Shown: positions 34,065 through 44,068 of the stretch, piece by piece | How positions within the stretch are numbered: position 1 is the stretch's first letter | Layout of the letters: every line of letters starts with the position of its first letter | Source: Alphaproteobacteria bacterium | GTDB lineage: Bacteria; Pseudomonadota; Alphaproteobacteria; ATCC43930; CGMCC-115725 | DNA length: 48,413 nucleotides | Direction of reading: 5' to 3' | Assembly (NCBI GenBank): GCA_030041335.1 | Contig: JASHOB010000126.1 | Location: 1 to 48,413 of the forward strand | Translations under genes and position numbers: made by a program | The notes under the pieces: generated by a model | Databases searched by the model: none | Told to the model about the DNA's origin: nothing | Seen by the model: the letters and a program-made list of their open reading frames with translations, nothing else

Positions 34065-34529
34065 TTACTCGGTCTTAACGGTGGCGCCGGTGGCGCCGCT
34101 TTTGAGCGCGGCCTCGAATGCGTGCCACGCCAGTGTGGCGCATTTGACCCGCGCGGGATACGTCTTGACGCCGGTCAGCGGCTCGAGCCGTTCAGCATCA
34201 TCCTGGAGCGCCGGTGGCACTGAAGCGTCGTCCCGGCCGGTGACCTTGGCGTGGAACGATTTGAACAGCGCATCGGCCTCGGCCGGGGTCTTGCCTTTGA
34301 GAATTTCGGTCATCAGCGACGCCGAAGCTTGGCTGATGGCGCAACCGCGCCCCTCAAAACTCACATCACGAATTTTGTCCCCGTCAAGTTCGACATAGAC
34401 CGTGACACGATCGCCGCATAGCGGATTATGACCGTTGGCGAAATGGGTAGCGTGATCGAGCTTGTGAAAATTTCGCGGATGTTGGCCGTGATCGAGAATG
34501 ATGTCCTGATAGAGCTCACGCAAATCCAT
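34065..34529 (-). CDS. sufU: SUF scaffold/sulfur-transfer protein SufU
   Basis: The 154-residue NifU/IscU-like protein has three conserved cysteines, C38 (in NPLCGD), C63 (GRGCAIS) and C130 (RVKCATL), with D40, the metal-binding set of SufU. It receives sulfur from SufS, as a zinc-bound acceptor or a scaffold. Two starts fit: ATG at 34529, with GGTGA upstream (chosen), and a GTG at 34538 that overlaps the sufS stop. SufU replaces SufE in this operon. Confidence 0.92.
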   Translation of the reverse strand: MDLRELYQDIILDHGQHPRNFHKLDHATHFANGHNPLCGDRVTVYVELDGDKIRDVSFEGRGCAISQASASLMTEILKGKTPAEADALFKSFHAKVTGRDDASVPPALQDDAERLEPLTGVKTYPARVKCATLAWHAFEAALKSGATGATVKTE

Positions 34530-34534
34530 CTGTA

Positions 34535-35752
34535 TCACCGTTTGAAGGTCTTTTGGGCGACCTGAATCGCCGCCGCAAACGCGTCGATGTCGCGCTCGTC
34601 GTTGTAGATGCCGAATGACGCGCGGGTCGTAGCGCCGAGGCCGAGTCTTTCCATCAGCGGCTGCGCGCAGTGATGGCCGGCGCGCACGGCGACCTGTTGT
34701 GCGTCAAGCAGCGTCGCTAAATCATGTGGATGAATGCCCTCGGCCTCAACCGAGAGGATGCCGAGCCTCTGCTGCCCCGCACCGACGAGGCGTACCCCGG
34801 GCAGGCGGGCAATGCGGTCTACGCCATACCCGGTGAGTATTTCCTCGTGCTCCAGAATGGCGCCACGGCCGACACCATCAACATAGTCGAGCGCAAGCGC
34901 CAGCCCGATCGCGCCGGAAATATCGGGCGTGCCAGCTTCGAAGCGCGCCGGTGGCCCTTGGTAGATTGTCTTCTCGAATGTGACGTTGAGGATCATATCG
35001 CCGCCGCCCTGAAACGGCGGCATGGCATCAAGGATCGCCTTCTTGGCGTAAAGCACGCCGATGCCAGTGGGGCCGTAAATCTTGTGGCCGGAGAACACGT
35101 AGAAATCGCAGTCAAGCGCCTGGACATCGAGCGCGAGCCGGGGCGCCGCTTGACAACCGTCGACCAGGAGCTTTGCACCCTTCGCGTGTGCCAACGGCGC
35201 GATCGCTTCGATGGGCACTAAGGCACCTGTGGCATTCGCGAGGTGAGTCACGGCGACCAGCTTGGTGCGCAGCGAAATCAGTTTCTCCAGTGCCGCCAGA
35301 TCAAGACCGCCGGTCGCGTCGATCGGCGCGACCACGATCTTGAAGCCGATGCGATCGCGCAGCAGCTGCCACGGCACAATGTTGGAGTGGTGCTCCAGCT
35401 CGGTGAGCAGAACCTCATCGCCTTCCTTAAGGAAGGTGCCGCCCCACGCGTAAGCCACCAGATTGATGCCCTCGGTCGCGCCGCGCACGAAGACGATCTC
35501 GCTCTCCTGTCTGGCATTAAGAAATCTGGCGACGCGTGCCCGGGCCTGTTCATAGAGTTCGGTCGACCTGGCCGAGAGGCGATAGACGCCGCGGTGCACA
35601 TTGGCATAGTCGGTCCGATAGAAGTTCGCGATGCCATCGATCACCGCCGCAGGCTTCTGCGAGCTCGCAGCACTATCGAGGAATACCAGCCCCGGATTGT
35701 TGGCGAAGATCGGAAAGTCGCGCCGCAGTGTCGCTGGATCCAAGGTCATCAC
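34535..35752 (-). CDS. sufS: Cysteine desulfurase SufS
   Basis: The 405-residue pyridoxal-phosphate enzyme removes sulfur from cysteine for cluster assembly. The cofactor lysine K224 lies in FSGHKIYGPTG and the persulfide cysteine C362 in RAGHHCAQP. ELEHHSNIVPW and VDGCQA are the other class V landmarks. The GTG at 35752 overlaps the sufD stop; the ATG three bases later is equally well placed behind GGAG. It works with SufU, encoded next. Confidence 0.95.
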   Translation of the reverse strand: MMTLDPATLRRDFPIFANNPGLVFLDSAASSQKPAAVIDGIANFYRTDYANVHRGVYRLSARSTELYEQARARVARFLNARQESEIVFVRGATEGINLVAYAWGGTFLKEGDEVLLTELEHHSNIVPWQLLRDRIGFKIVVAPIDATGGLDLAALEKLISLRTKLVAVTHLANATGALVPIEAIAPLAHAKGAKLLVDGCQAAPRLALDVQALDCDFYVFSGHKIYGPTGIGVLYAKKAILDAMPPFQGGGDMILNVTFEKTIYQGPPARFEAGTPDISGAIGLALALDYVDGVGRGAILEHEEILTGYGVDRIARLPGVRLVGAGQQRLGILSVEAEGIHPHDLATLLDAQQVAVRAGHHCAQPLMERLGLGATTRASFGIYNDERDIDAFAAAIQVAQKTFKR

Positions 35753-37044
35753 GCTTTCTCCGCAGCCAGCCAGCGGCGGACCTGGCGCGCCAGATGTTCG
35801 CGTACTTCCGGGGATTCGATCGTGTCAATTGTCTCGAGCAAAAACGCCTCGATCAGCATGCGTCGCGCCTCATCAACGCCGATGCCACGGGCGCGGAGAT
35901 AAAACAACGCATCCTTATCAAGATCGCCAACCGCCGCACCATGCGTGCATTTGACGTCATCGGCGAAAATTGCCAATTCCGGCTTGATATTGACCGAAGC
36001 ACGATCGCTCAGCAGCAAGGCACGGCTGGTCTGCTTCGCATCCGTCTTCTGCGCCCCTTCGCGCACCCGGATGGTGCCCAGAAACGCGCCATGCGACCGC
36101 TCGTCCAATACGCCCTTAAACAATTCCTGCGTCGTTGCATCGGGTTCGGCATGGTCGATGACAACGGCGTTAGTCGTGTCCTGATCGCCACGCTGAAGAT
36201 AGGCGCCGGCGATATTGGCATGCGCGCCCTTGCCAAGAAGAACCTGTATGTCGTTTCGCGAGAGGTTCGCCCCGAGTGTCAGGCCAAAATTCCGGTAGCG
36301 CGCCGACCATCCAAGGGAAATGCGAGCGCTAGCGAAATGGACGGCTTCGCGGCTCTCGTCCTGTAGTTTGATGTGCGTAAGCGAGGCGCCTTCGGCCACG
36401 GCGATATTGGTCACGACGTTATCCCAATAAGCGCCCTGGCCGACATAGGTCTCTATCACCGTGGCTTCGCTGCCAGCGCCAATGCGGACGGAATTCCTCA
36501 GATAAATCGATGTCGGCAGCGCACTCTTCCCGAGATGGACGATCTCGATGGGTCGGTCGAGCGCAACGCCCTCGTCCAGGTCGAAAACAAAGCCGTCCGC
36601 GAAAAGCGCCGCGTTAAGGGAGGCGAAGGGCTGGGTGCCGCCGAGATCAATTTCGGAGATGGCAAATTCTGCAGCCTCGGGACGCTCTGATATGGCCTGG
36701 GACATCGAGCCCAACCACAGGCCCGGCGGCAATTTGCTCGGCAGCGCTCGGACGATGCCATTGGCGAAGACAAGCCGGTAGGCTGGACCTTCGAAACCAA
36801 GTTTGCCAAAGTCCGTATCTTCATTTGCCGTTACCGCCAGGTCGCGCCGGACCGGAACAAAGAAATTCTCCGCCAGGGGACGGGTGCTGGTGAAGCGCCA
36901 GGCTTCATCGCGGCGGCTGGGGAAACCGCGTTCGCCAAAAGCCGCCAGCGACTTGGCTCGCGCGTCGACGAGCCATGCTGGCTCGGCCGGGTTCGCGCGG
37001 AAAGCGTCGCGATAAGGGACCGCTTCGGCTTTGATCGCAGCCAT
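35749..37044 (-). CDS. sufD: SUF complex subunit SufD
   Basis: The 431-residue protein of the SufBC2D scaffold has a right-handed beta-helix middle and the conserved C-terminal block. That block includes DDVKCTHGAAVGDLDKDALFYLRARGI (about 362-388, in parts), followed by EARRMLIEAFL. It has a partner site for SufC and no catalytic residues of its own. Three bases separate it from sufC and its stop overlaps the sufS start, so stoichiometry is probably set by coupling. Confidence 0.94.
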   Translation of the reverse strand: MAAIKAEAVPYRDAFRANPAEPAWLVDARAKSLAAFGERGFPSRRDEAWRFTSTRPLAENFFVPVRRDLAVTANEDTDFGKLGFEGPAYRLVFANGIVRALPSKLPPGLWLGSMSQAISERPEAAEFAISEIDLGGTQPFASLNAALFADGFVFDLDEGVALDRPIEIVHLGKSALPTSIYLRNSVRIGAGSEATVIETYVGQGAYWDNVVTNIAVAEGASLTHIKLQDESREAVHFASARISLGWSARYRNFGLTLGANLSRNDIQVLLGKGAHANIAGAYLQRGDQDTTNAVVIDHAEPDATTQELFKGVLDERSHGAFLGTIRVREGAQKTDAKQTSRALLLSDRASVNIKPELAIFADDVKCTHGAAVGDLDKDALFYLRARGIGVDEARRMLIEAFLLETIDTIESPEVREHLARQVRRWLAAEKA

Positions 37045-37047
37045 TGC

Positions 37048-37791
<744 letters not shown>

Positions 37792-37799
37792 GAGAAATG

Positions 37800-39236
37800 T
37801 CAGCCGACGCTGCCTTCGAGACTGACCGAGAGCAGCTTTTGCGCTTCGACCGCGAATTCCATCGGTAATTCTTTCAGTACCTCTTTGCAGAAGCCATTGA
37901 CGATCAACGACAGCGCGTCCTCCTGCGACAAGCCGCGGCTGCGGCAATAGAACATCTGCTCCTCTGATATCTTTGAGGTCGTCGCCTCGTGCTCGACACG
38001 AGCCATCGGATTACGCACTTCGATGTAAGGCACGGTGTGCGCGCCGCACTTCTGGCCGATCAGAAGAGAATCGCATTGGGTGTAATTGCGGGCGTTTGCG
38101 GCATTGGGCTGGACGCGCACCAGACCGCGATAGGTGTTCTGCCCTTTCCCGGCGGATATGCCTTTCGAGATCACCGTCGAGCGCGTATTGCGGCCGAGAT
38201 GAATCATCTTGGTTCCGGTATCGGCCTGCTGGTGGTTGTTGGTCACCGCGACCGAATAGAATTCGCCAACTGTGTCGTCACCCTCGAGGATACAACCTGG
38301 ATATTTCCAGGTGATGGCCGATCCCGTCTCGACCTGCGTCCACGAAATCTTCGATCGCGCGCCCCGGCAGGCGCCGCGCTTGGTGACAAAATTGTAAATC
38401 CCGCCTTTGCCTTCGGCGTCGCCCGGATACCAATTTTGCACGGTTGAATACTTGATCTGCGCGTCTTCCAGCGCGACCAACTCGACGACGGCGGCATGCA
38501 ATTGGTTCTCGTCGCGCTGCGGCGCAGTACAGCCCTCGAGATACGAAACATAGGCCCCCCGGTCCGCGATCACGAGCGTGCGCTCGAACTGGCCGGTCTT
38601 GGCAGCATTGATGCGGAAGTAGGTCGAGAGCTCCATCGGACAGCGGACGCCGGGCGGCACGTAGACAAAGGAGCCGTCGCTGAACACGGCCGAATTGAGC
38701 GCGGCATAAAAATTGTCGCCCTGCGGCACTACGGACCCGAGATACTGGCGTACCAGGTCACCATATTCGCGTACTGCCTCGCCGAAGGAGCAAAAGATTA
38801 TGCCGAGTTCGCCGAGCTTGTCCTTGAAGGTCGTCGCCACCGAAACGCTGTCGAACACCGCATCAACCGCGACGCCAGCGAGTGCGGCGCGCTCATGCAA
38901 GGGAATGCCGAGCTTGGCATAGGTTTTCAGCAATTCGGGATCGACCTCGTCGATCGATTTGGGCGTCGCTTTTTGTTTGGGAGCGGAATAATAGCTGGCG
39001 GCCTGATAATCGATCGGCGCGAAATGAACATTGGCCCATTTCGGTTCTTGCATTCGCTGCCAGCGCCGGAACGCGCCCAGCCGCCATTCCAGGAGCCATT
39101 GCGGCTCGCCCTTCTTTGTAGAAATAAAGCGGATCACGTTTTCGTTGAGGCCCGCCGGCGCGCGATCCTCGTCGATTTCAGTGATGAAACCGTATTTGTA
39201 ACCTTCCTTAACGAGCGCTTGCGCAACATCACTCAT
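37800..39236 (-). CDS. sufB: SUF scaffold subunit SufB
   Basis: The 478-residue subunit is the cluster-building partner of SufC and SufD. Recognisable blocks are [20 protein letters not shown] near the N-terminus, [18 protein letters not shown] in the middle, the beta-helix containing [28 protein letters not shown], and the C-terminal [19 protein letters not shown]. Its length is normal. Its start overlaps the stop of the Rrf2 regulator by four bases, so the whole operon is transcribed from the regulator's promoter. Confidence 0.96.
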   Translation of the reverse strand: MSDVAQALVKEGYKYGFITEIDEDRAPAGLNENVIRFISTKKGEPQWLLEWRLGAFRRWQRMQEPKWANVHFAPIDYQAASYYSAPKQKATPKSIDEVDPELLKTYAKLGIPLHERAALAGVAVDAVFDSVSVATTFKDKLGELGIIFCSFGEAVREYGDLVRQYLGSVVPQGDNFYAALNSAVFSDGSFVYVPPGVRCPMELSTYFRINAAKTGQFERTLVIADRGAYVSYLEGCTAPQRDENQLHAAVVELVALEDAQIKYSTVQNWYPGDAEGKGGIYNFVTKRGACRGARSKISWTQVETGSAITWKYPGCILEGDDTVGEFYSVAVTNNHQQADTGTKMIHLGRNTRSTVISKGISAGKGQNTYRGLVRVQPNAANARNYTQCDSLLIGQKCGAHTVPYIEVRNPMARVEHEATTSKISEEQMFYCRSRGLSQEDALSLIVNGFCKEVLKELPMEFAVEAQKLLSVSLEGSVG

Positions 39237-39685
39237 GGCTGCACCGTCGGTTGGCTTTGCGTCGTGTCGTTCGCCGCTGGCACACCGAAAGGCGTCAGCT
39301 CAGCCAATGTCACCGCCGAAAGCGCCGCGCCGACGACGCGGTTAATGCGTTGCCAATGCGGCCGGGTCGAGCAGAATTCGGCGCGCGCGCAGTCGGGCTG
39401 GTGGCTGGTACATTGAGTGGGCGCGAGCATGCCGTCGATTGCCGCGATCACTTCGGTCAACGCGATTCGATTTGCCGGCCGCGCCAAACGATAACCGCCC
39501 GCGGCACCCCGTGCCCCGGTCACAATGCCGGCGTGAGCCAACGTCTTCAGAACCTTAGCCACGGTCGCGCGCGGCAGCCTGGTCTCCGCCGCGAGAGTGG
39601 CAGCGGTCATTTGTCGCTCGCCGGCCATCGCCATGTGGGTCGCGACGATGACCCCGTAATCCGCTAGCTTGCTCAGAATAATCAT
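39233..39685 (-). CDS. Rrf2-family regulator of the SUF operon (IscR-like)
   Basis: The 150-residue regulator has an N-terminal winged helix (about 1-65, with [22 protein letters not shown] and GGYRLARP) and three cysteines at 92, 99 and 105. That is almost the C-x5-C-x5-C arrangement by which IscR binds a [2Fe-2S] cluster, here with one extra residue in the first gap. It is therefore likely to report Fe-S status and control sufBCDSUT and its own gene. It is the first gene of the operon. The upstream 60 bases show no unambiguous Rrf2 box. Confidence 0.92.
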   Translation of the reverse strand: MIILSKLADYGVIVATHMAMAGERQMTAATLAAETRLPRATVAKVLKTLAHAGIVTGARGAAGGYRLARPANRIALTEVIAAIDGMLAPTQCTSHQPDCARAEFCSTRPHWQRINRVVGAALSAVTLAELTPFGVPAANDTTQSQPTVQP

Positions 39686-40303
39686 ATCTAACCCGTGGAA
39701 ATCGCTCGCTTTATCCGGCCGGCCAATAATTCGGACTGGCGCGGTACGGATTAGGTTGGGACTTAAATCACGGCTTCAAGCTGGCCGCCAGGAAAATTTG
39801 CCGCGAATTGCCGATTTTCAGCGCCATCAAGGCTTTTGTTGCTCATTTGTTCAGACCAGCGAATACTCGCTATCGTAGAAGCAAAATTTGCACCGGATCT
39901 GGGTCGGGTTGGGCCGGGTCGTGATCGCGCACGCGGCCGCTCGACGGGTACTCCGTCTCGATCACGGACAACTCGGCAAGGCGCCCGCTCAGCCGGCGAT
40001 GGAACCCAATGGCGACGCGCCGGCCGGCACCGAAAGGCCGATCGGAGACCCCGGCTCCACCCTTCTGCGCCGCCGAGATCCCGGTCCTTGGCGGATTTTC
40101 CGGCCACGCCAAGCGTGGTGAAGGCTCGAGCGCGCCCAGCCTTCCCACGGAGTTGGGATCGCGACGACGAGAGAGACAACCCGTTGCGGCCCGTTCAGTT
40201 TTGTCGGCCAGCTTGCAGAGCGACAGCCAATATCGAGCAAGGTCCGTTCTTCATTCCCTTGCGGTCGGGGAACCATTATCTATGAGACCGGGTACATGAC
40301 GTC
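39686..40303. other. Long divergent region between the SUF operon and the two-component system
   Basis: About 618 bases must hold the promoters of both units. Frames on both strands (for example 39763-40179 minus) are rich in arginine and serine, lack ribosome-binding sites and look like GC-rich noise. A perfect 10-bp palindrome, ATGACGTCAT, lies at 40296-40305 over the response-regulator start codon. No IS or tRNA is seen. Confidence 0.5.
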
Positions 40304-40978
40304 ATGAAACTCTTGGTCATCGAGGACGATCGCGAGGCGGCGGCTTACCTGGTGAAGGGGCTCACCGAAAGCGGCTATGTCGTCGATCATGCCCCCGACG
40401 GCCGCGAGGGTTTGTTCCTTGCCACTTCCGGGAAGTACGACGCGCTGGTGGTAGACCGGATGCTGCCCGGAATGGATGGGCTGGCTCTTGTCTCGGCTCT
40501 GCGGGCGGCAGAAATACCGGTGCCCGTGCTGATCCTGAGCGCGCTTGGCGCGGTCGACGATCGGGTCAAGGGCTTGCGCGCCGGTGGCGACGATTATCTC
40601 GTTAAGCCCTTTGCCTTCGCCGAGTTGTTGGCTCGGATTGAGGTGCTCCTGCGCCGCGGTGGCACGCCGCTCGCAACCACCCGGCTCAAGGTCGGCGATC
40701 TCGAGATGGATTTGCTGGCCCGCCAAGTCACCCGCGGCGGCAAGGATATCGAGTTGCTGCCGCGCGAATTTCGGCTTCTGGAATTTCTCATGCGTCACGC
40801 GGGACAGGTAGTGACGCGGACCATGCTACTGGAGAATGTTTGGGACTATCACTTCGACCCGCAGACTAACGTTATCGATGTCCACGTCAGCCGTTTACGC
40901 CACAAGATCGACCGCGGTTTCGACCACACGCTTTTGCAAACCATTCGCGGCGCCGGCTATAGTCTGCGCGCAAATTGA
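40304..40978 (+). CDS. OmpR-family response regulator
   Basis: The 224-residue regulator has a receiver domain (about 1-115) with acidic pocket E7/D8/D9, phosphorylated D51 (VVDRMLPGMDG) and K101 (LVKPF). The OmpR/PhoB winged-helix domain (about 128-222) includes LLPREFRLLEFLMRH and the recognition helix NVIDVHVSRLRHKID. It is encoded 15 bases before its histidine kinase. The sequence resembles regulators of copper or other metal or cell-envelope stress (CusR/QseB group), but the target is not identifiable. Confidence 0.92.
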   Translation: MKLLVIEDDREAAAYLVKGLTESGYVVDHAPDGREGLFLATSGKYDALVVDRMLPGMDGLALVSALRAAEIPVPVLILSALGAVDDRVKGLRAGGDDYLVKPFAFAELLARIEVLLRRGGTPLATTRLKVGDLEMDLLARQVTRGGKDIELLPREFRLLEFLMRHAGQVVTRTMLLENVWDYHFDPQTNVIDVHVSRLRHKIDRGFDHTLLQTIRGAGYSLRAN

Positions 40979-40993
40979 GGCGGGTGATTCGGC

Positions 40994-42400
40994 ATGTTCC
41001 GTCTCCTGCGTACCAATGCGTTCCGCCTGGCGGCGCTTTACATGGCACTGTTCGCCGTGTCTGTACTGACGGTTTTGGTATTTATTTATTTTTCGACCGC
41101 GAATTTCGTCGAGCGTCAGGCAGAGGAGACGATTGGCGCAGAAATCACCGGTTTGCAGGAGCAATATCGCGCCCATGGTTTGCTCGGCCTGATCGCAGCT
41201 GTCAACTCGCGCACCGCAACCGAGCGCAACGAGCCGACGCTTTATCTGCTCACTGATCCGCGACTGCATCGCATCGCGGGCAATTTGGCCGCGTGGCCGC
41301 AAACCGCGGCGATCAAACCCGGGTGGGTCGAATTCTCTGTGTCCCTGGTGAGGCGTGGCCAGCCCGTTACTTACGATGCACTCGCATCCGTCTTTATCCT
41401 CAACGGCGACTATCGGCTGCTCGTCGGACGTGACCTGCGTGACGCCGCCGTATTTCGGCGACGCGTGGCGCAGACGCTGTTCTGGGCGGCGCTCTTGACG
41501 TTGGCGCTTGGTCTGGTCGGCGGATTGTTTATGACGCGCAATGTATTGCGTCGCGTGGAGGCGGTGAACCGAACCAGCGCAAGCATCATCCAGGGCGATT
41601 TTGCGGAGCGCGTGCCGGTAACGGGCAGTGGCGACGAGTTCGATCAGCTGGCCTCCAACCTCAACGCGATGCTCGACCAGATCGAGCGCCTCATGGCGGG
41701 CATGCGCCAAGTTACCGACAATATCGCGCATGATCTCCGAACGCCCTTGTCGCGACTGCGCGCGCGCCTCGAGGTAACGCTATTGGAACGGCCCGACGCG
41801 AACCGGTACGCGGAAGCGCTGGCCGAAACCATCGCCGAGGCGGATCATCTGCTCGGCACATTCAACGCGCTGCTTAGCATCGCGGAGGCCGAGGCCGGCG
41901 CTCGTCGCGATCACATGGCAACTGTCGACCTCGACGAGATAGCGCGCTCGGTCGTCGATCTCTATGAGCCGGTGGCAGAGGAAAGGGGCCTCAAGCTTGC
42001 CCTCGACACGACTTCGCCGGCGCTGGTACGCGGCGACCGCCATCTTCTGTCGCAGGCAATCGCCAATCTCCTGGATAATGCCTTGAAATATACGCCCGAA
42101 GGCGAGGTGCACCTCGTGCTGCGTCGCAGTAATGGCGGTCATATCGAACTCGAGATTGCCGATACCGGGCCCGGCGTTCCCGCCGCGCACCGTGAACATG
42201 TGTTTGATCGGTTCTTCCGCTTGGAAAACAGCCGCAGCACACCCGGCAACGGATTGGGGTTAAGTTTAGTCCGCGCTGTCGTCAAGCTTCATGGCGGCGA
42301 AATTCGGCTAGAGGACAACTCTCCGGGGCTAAAAGCGGTCATGATACTACCGGCAGCTCCCGAACGCGCCGTGGTATCAATCAACCGATCCGCGGCGTGA
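40994..42400 (+). CDS. Sensor histidine kinase, EnvZ/QseC-like
   Basis: The 468-residue membrane kinase has transmembrane helices at about 10-33 and 162-182 framing a periplasmic sensor of about 125 residues. A HAMP domain follows (about 180-235), then the phosphoacceptor H246 in NIAHDLRTPLSRL. The ATP-binding domain has an N-box NLLDNALKYTP, a G1 box DTGPGVP and a G2 box GNGLGLSLV. It should phosphorylate the preceding response regulator. Its 3' end overlaps a small convergent gene by 24 bases. Confidence 0.93.
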   Translation: MFRLLRTNAFRLAALYMALFAVSVLTVLVFIYFSTANFVERQAEETIGAEITGLQEQYRAHGLLGLIAAVNSRTATERNEPTLYLLTDPRLHRIAGNLAAWPQTAAIKPGWVEFSVSLVRRGQPVTYDALASVFILNGDYRLLVGRDLRDAAVFRRRVAQTLFWAALLTLALGLVGGLFMTRNVLRRVEAVNRTSASIIQGDFAERVPVTGSGDEFDQLASNLNAMLDQIERLMAGMRQVTDNIAHDLRTPLSRLRARLEVTLLERPDANRYAEALAETIAEADHLLGTFNALLSIAEAEAGARRDHMATVDLDEIARSVVDLYEPVAEERGLKLALDTTSPALVRGDRHLLSQAIANLLDNALKYTPEGEVHLVLRRSNGGHIELEIADTGPGVPAAHREHVFDRFFRLENSRSTPGNGLGLSLVRAVVKLHGGEIRLEDNSPGLKAVMILPAAPERAVVSINRSAA

Positions 42401-42559
42401 GCAATCGGGCTCATGGTGCAGGCGTTCAGCTGTCTCGGCGACTAGGGCGCGAAGATCGCTCACACATAGACCGGCGCTGCGCATTACCGGCACCATCACT
42501 TCATCATCCAACAATTCGTCGATACTGGGTTCAAGCCCGCCGGATTTCCAACTAGGCAT
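42377..42559 (-). CDS. Small conserved-looking hypothetical protein
   Basis: The 60-residue acidic protein (SIDELLDDEVMVPVMRSAG, then VSDLRALVAETAERL) looks helical. The ATG at 42559 is preceded by a strong GAGGAGG ribosome-binding site, the main reason to accept it. No membrane segment is seen. It is convergent to the sensor kinase and overlaps its last 24 bases. The DELLDD motif recalls short alphaproteobacterial proteins of unknown function; no function is proposed. Confidence 0.6.
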   Translation of the reverse strand: MPSWKSGGLEPSIDELLDDEVMVPVMRSAGLCVSDLRALVAETAERLHHEPDCSRRGSVD

Positions 42560-42897
42560 GGTCGCCTCCTCGCCACCGAAAGCTCACGCGCAGTATCACG
42601 ATCTTCCGTGTCGACAGTGTGGCACTTGCCTAAAATCTACCGCCCTTGCCGTTTTTTTTGGCGATGAAAGATATTTGCGACCGCGCCGACTCCTTGTGCC
42701 GCCTCCTGATCGTGACCGCAAACCCTACCCATGCGGCCTTAGGCTCGCTTTAACGCGCGCAAACGTTCCTCAGCCGCAGCTGCCCGGCTCGCGGTCGCCT
42801 TCGAATCAACGTCGCTTTTTTGAGCTATTAGATCAGCGGATCAACCGCTGGTTCCTCTAGCTCCGTGTGTTACCACGTGCCCTGGCACCATTCTTTA
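42560..42897. other. Intergenic stretch without a recognised gene
   Basis: About 340 bases. The only notable feature is a run of eight T at 42652-42659 on the plus strand, without a convincing preceding stem. It presumably holds the promoter of the 60-residue gene on the minus strand. Confidence 0.4.
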
Positions 42898-43314
42898 TTA
42901 TGCCAAGCTAATCGCGTCACGCGCGATCGGCCGACGCTGATCCTTGGTTCGACTCTCAGGCGGAAGTTGGAGCACCGTCGCCATCTGCCCTTCGCAGAGA
43001 TGCGTGACGAACACGGTCGAGCCGTCTGGAAACTCCAAGGCATCATGATGAGTGCCGTGAACGTGCGCTGAGATTTTGGCAAACGACGCGACCCGCGCGG
43101 GAATCCGTCTGGTGCGCAAAAGAAAGAACCGCCGCTCGTAGGTGACATCATCCTCAAATGCGATTTGCGTTCCTGGCAGCAGACAAACCGCAACATGAGG
43201 CTTGCCAACTTCGGTGAATCCCCGCGTCGCCGTCCCGGCGAACTTCGTCAGGACGAGTCGGTCTCCGCTCTTGGCGGGCCGCGAGGCTAACAAGCTCAAG
43301 CTGTAGTCGCACAT
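42898..43314 (-). CDS. Conserved-type hypothetical protein
   Basis: The 138-residue soluble protein starts MCDYSLSLLASRPAKSGD after a GGGAGAATG-type ribosome-binding site. The product has ordinary composition, a possible beta-rich core (VAVCLLPGTQIAFEDDV, RRFFLLRTRRI) and a histidine-rich centre (HVHGTHHDAL, about 84-93) next to FPDGSTVFV. I have an impression of similar proteins in Bradyrhizobium-like genomes, but no function is known. The histidine cluster could bind metal. It is monocistronic. Confidence 0.7.
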   Translation of the reverse strand: MCDYSLSLLASRPAKSGDRLVLTKFAGTATRGFTEVGKPHVAVCLLPGTQIAFEDDVTYERRFFLLRTRRIPARVASFAKISAHVHGTHHDALEFPDGSTVFVTHLCEGQMATVLQLPPESRTKDQRRPIARDAISLA

Positions 43315-44068
43315 AACGCATTCTCCCTTGTACGACGTTGCAATTCATGTGGGGAACAGCCGAGCGCAGCAGCCCGTTCCTCTCGGCATCCTAGGTTTGA
43401 CCTTGTGAACCGCTTCATACCGGCCACCGCACGCGAGCTCACTGGCTCACCAAGGAGGTGCTCAGAGATGTTGCTCTCGTCGTCGACGCGTTGGCGCTTT
43501 GGAGTGGCTACCGCTTCTTTCGCGCCAAGATGAGGTCTCACTTGGCGTCCAAGCCTCCACCGATAAGGCCACTGCCGCGGGTTCCGGTCAAGCGTAACCA
43601 AGGTGAAACCAACTCCGACAAAAAGAGGAGTGATATCAATCGTCCTCGGACCACGGCTGATGTTCTGGCACCGCGCATCATCTTCTCTCGGCCGTGCTCC
43701 GGCGGAGCGTCTCAGGATGGTTCTCGATGCCGAGCCCGTCTAATCGTTGCCGATGGCCCCAGCTTGGAAACGCCATCGATGCCCCCGGTGCCCGCCACGA
43801 GGCTAGGTGCTATCAACGCCCATCCGCTTGCAGAACGCGCCCCCCGTGTCACGAGCCGCGGCGGATTTGCGGGATCGTGCGTGAAAAGGCTGCCCACCCG
43901 CGATGAGCTTGGGTCGCTGCCCGGAATTATGCGGTCTGCCCACCTTAGGTCCTTGGCGATCACGGTGATTGGCGTGACCAAATCGCACATGGATCTATTC
44001 CGAAATCGTATTTGTTCCAGCCGTTGATTGCGGCCTATCTTCAAGTGAAGGACACGGGGAGGAACGTC
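43315..44068. other. Long stretch without a recognised gene
   Basis: About 750 bases. A plus-strand frame from a GTG at 43458 runs to 44027, but an AAGGAGG at 43452-43458 touches that GTG and is better spaced for an ATG at 43468 that yields only 21 codons. The long frame turns proline- and arginine-rich after its first 25 codons. No family is recognised; a degraded gene is possible. Confidence 0.45.

Noticed and set aside
39763-40179. 138-codon minus frame upstream of the SUF operon
   Set aside because: Arginine- and serine-rich composition, no initiation signal, and in a region expected to hold promoters.
40296-40305. ATGACGTCAT palindrome on the response-regulator start
   Set aside because: A 10-bp palindrome overlapping a start codon occurs by chance often enough; no second copy was seen nearby, so no operator is claimed.
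43458-44027. 189-codon plus frame from a GTG next to AAGGAGG
   Set aside because: The ribosome-binding site overlaps the GTG itself, and the product becomes proline- and arginine-rich without recognisable domains.
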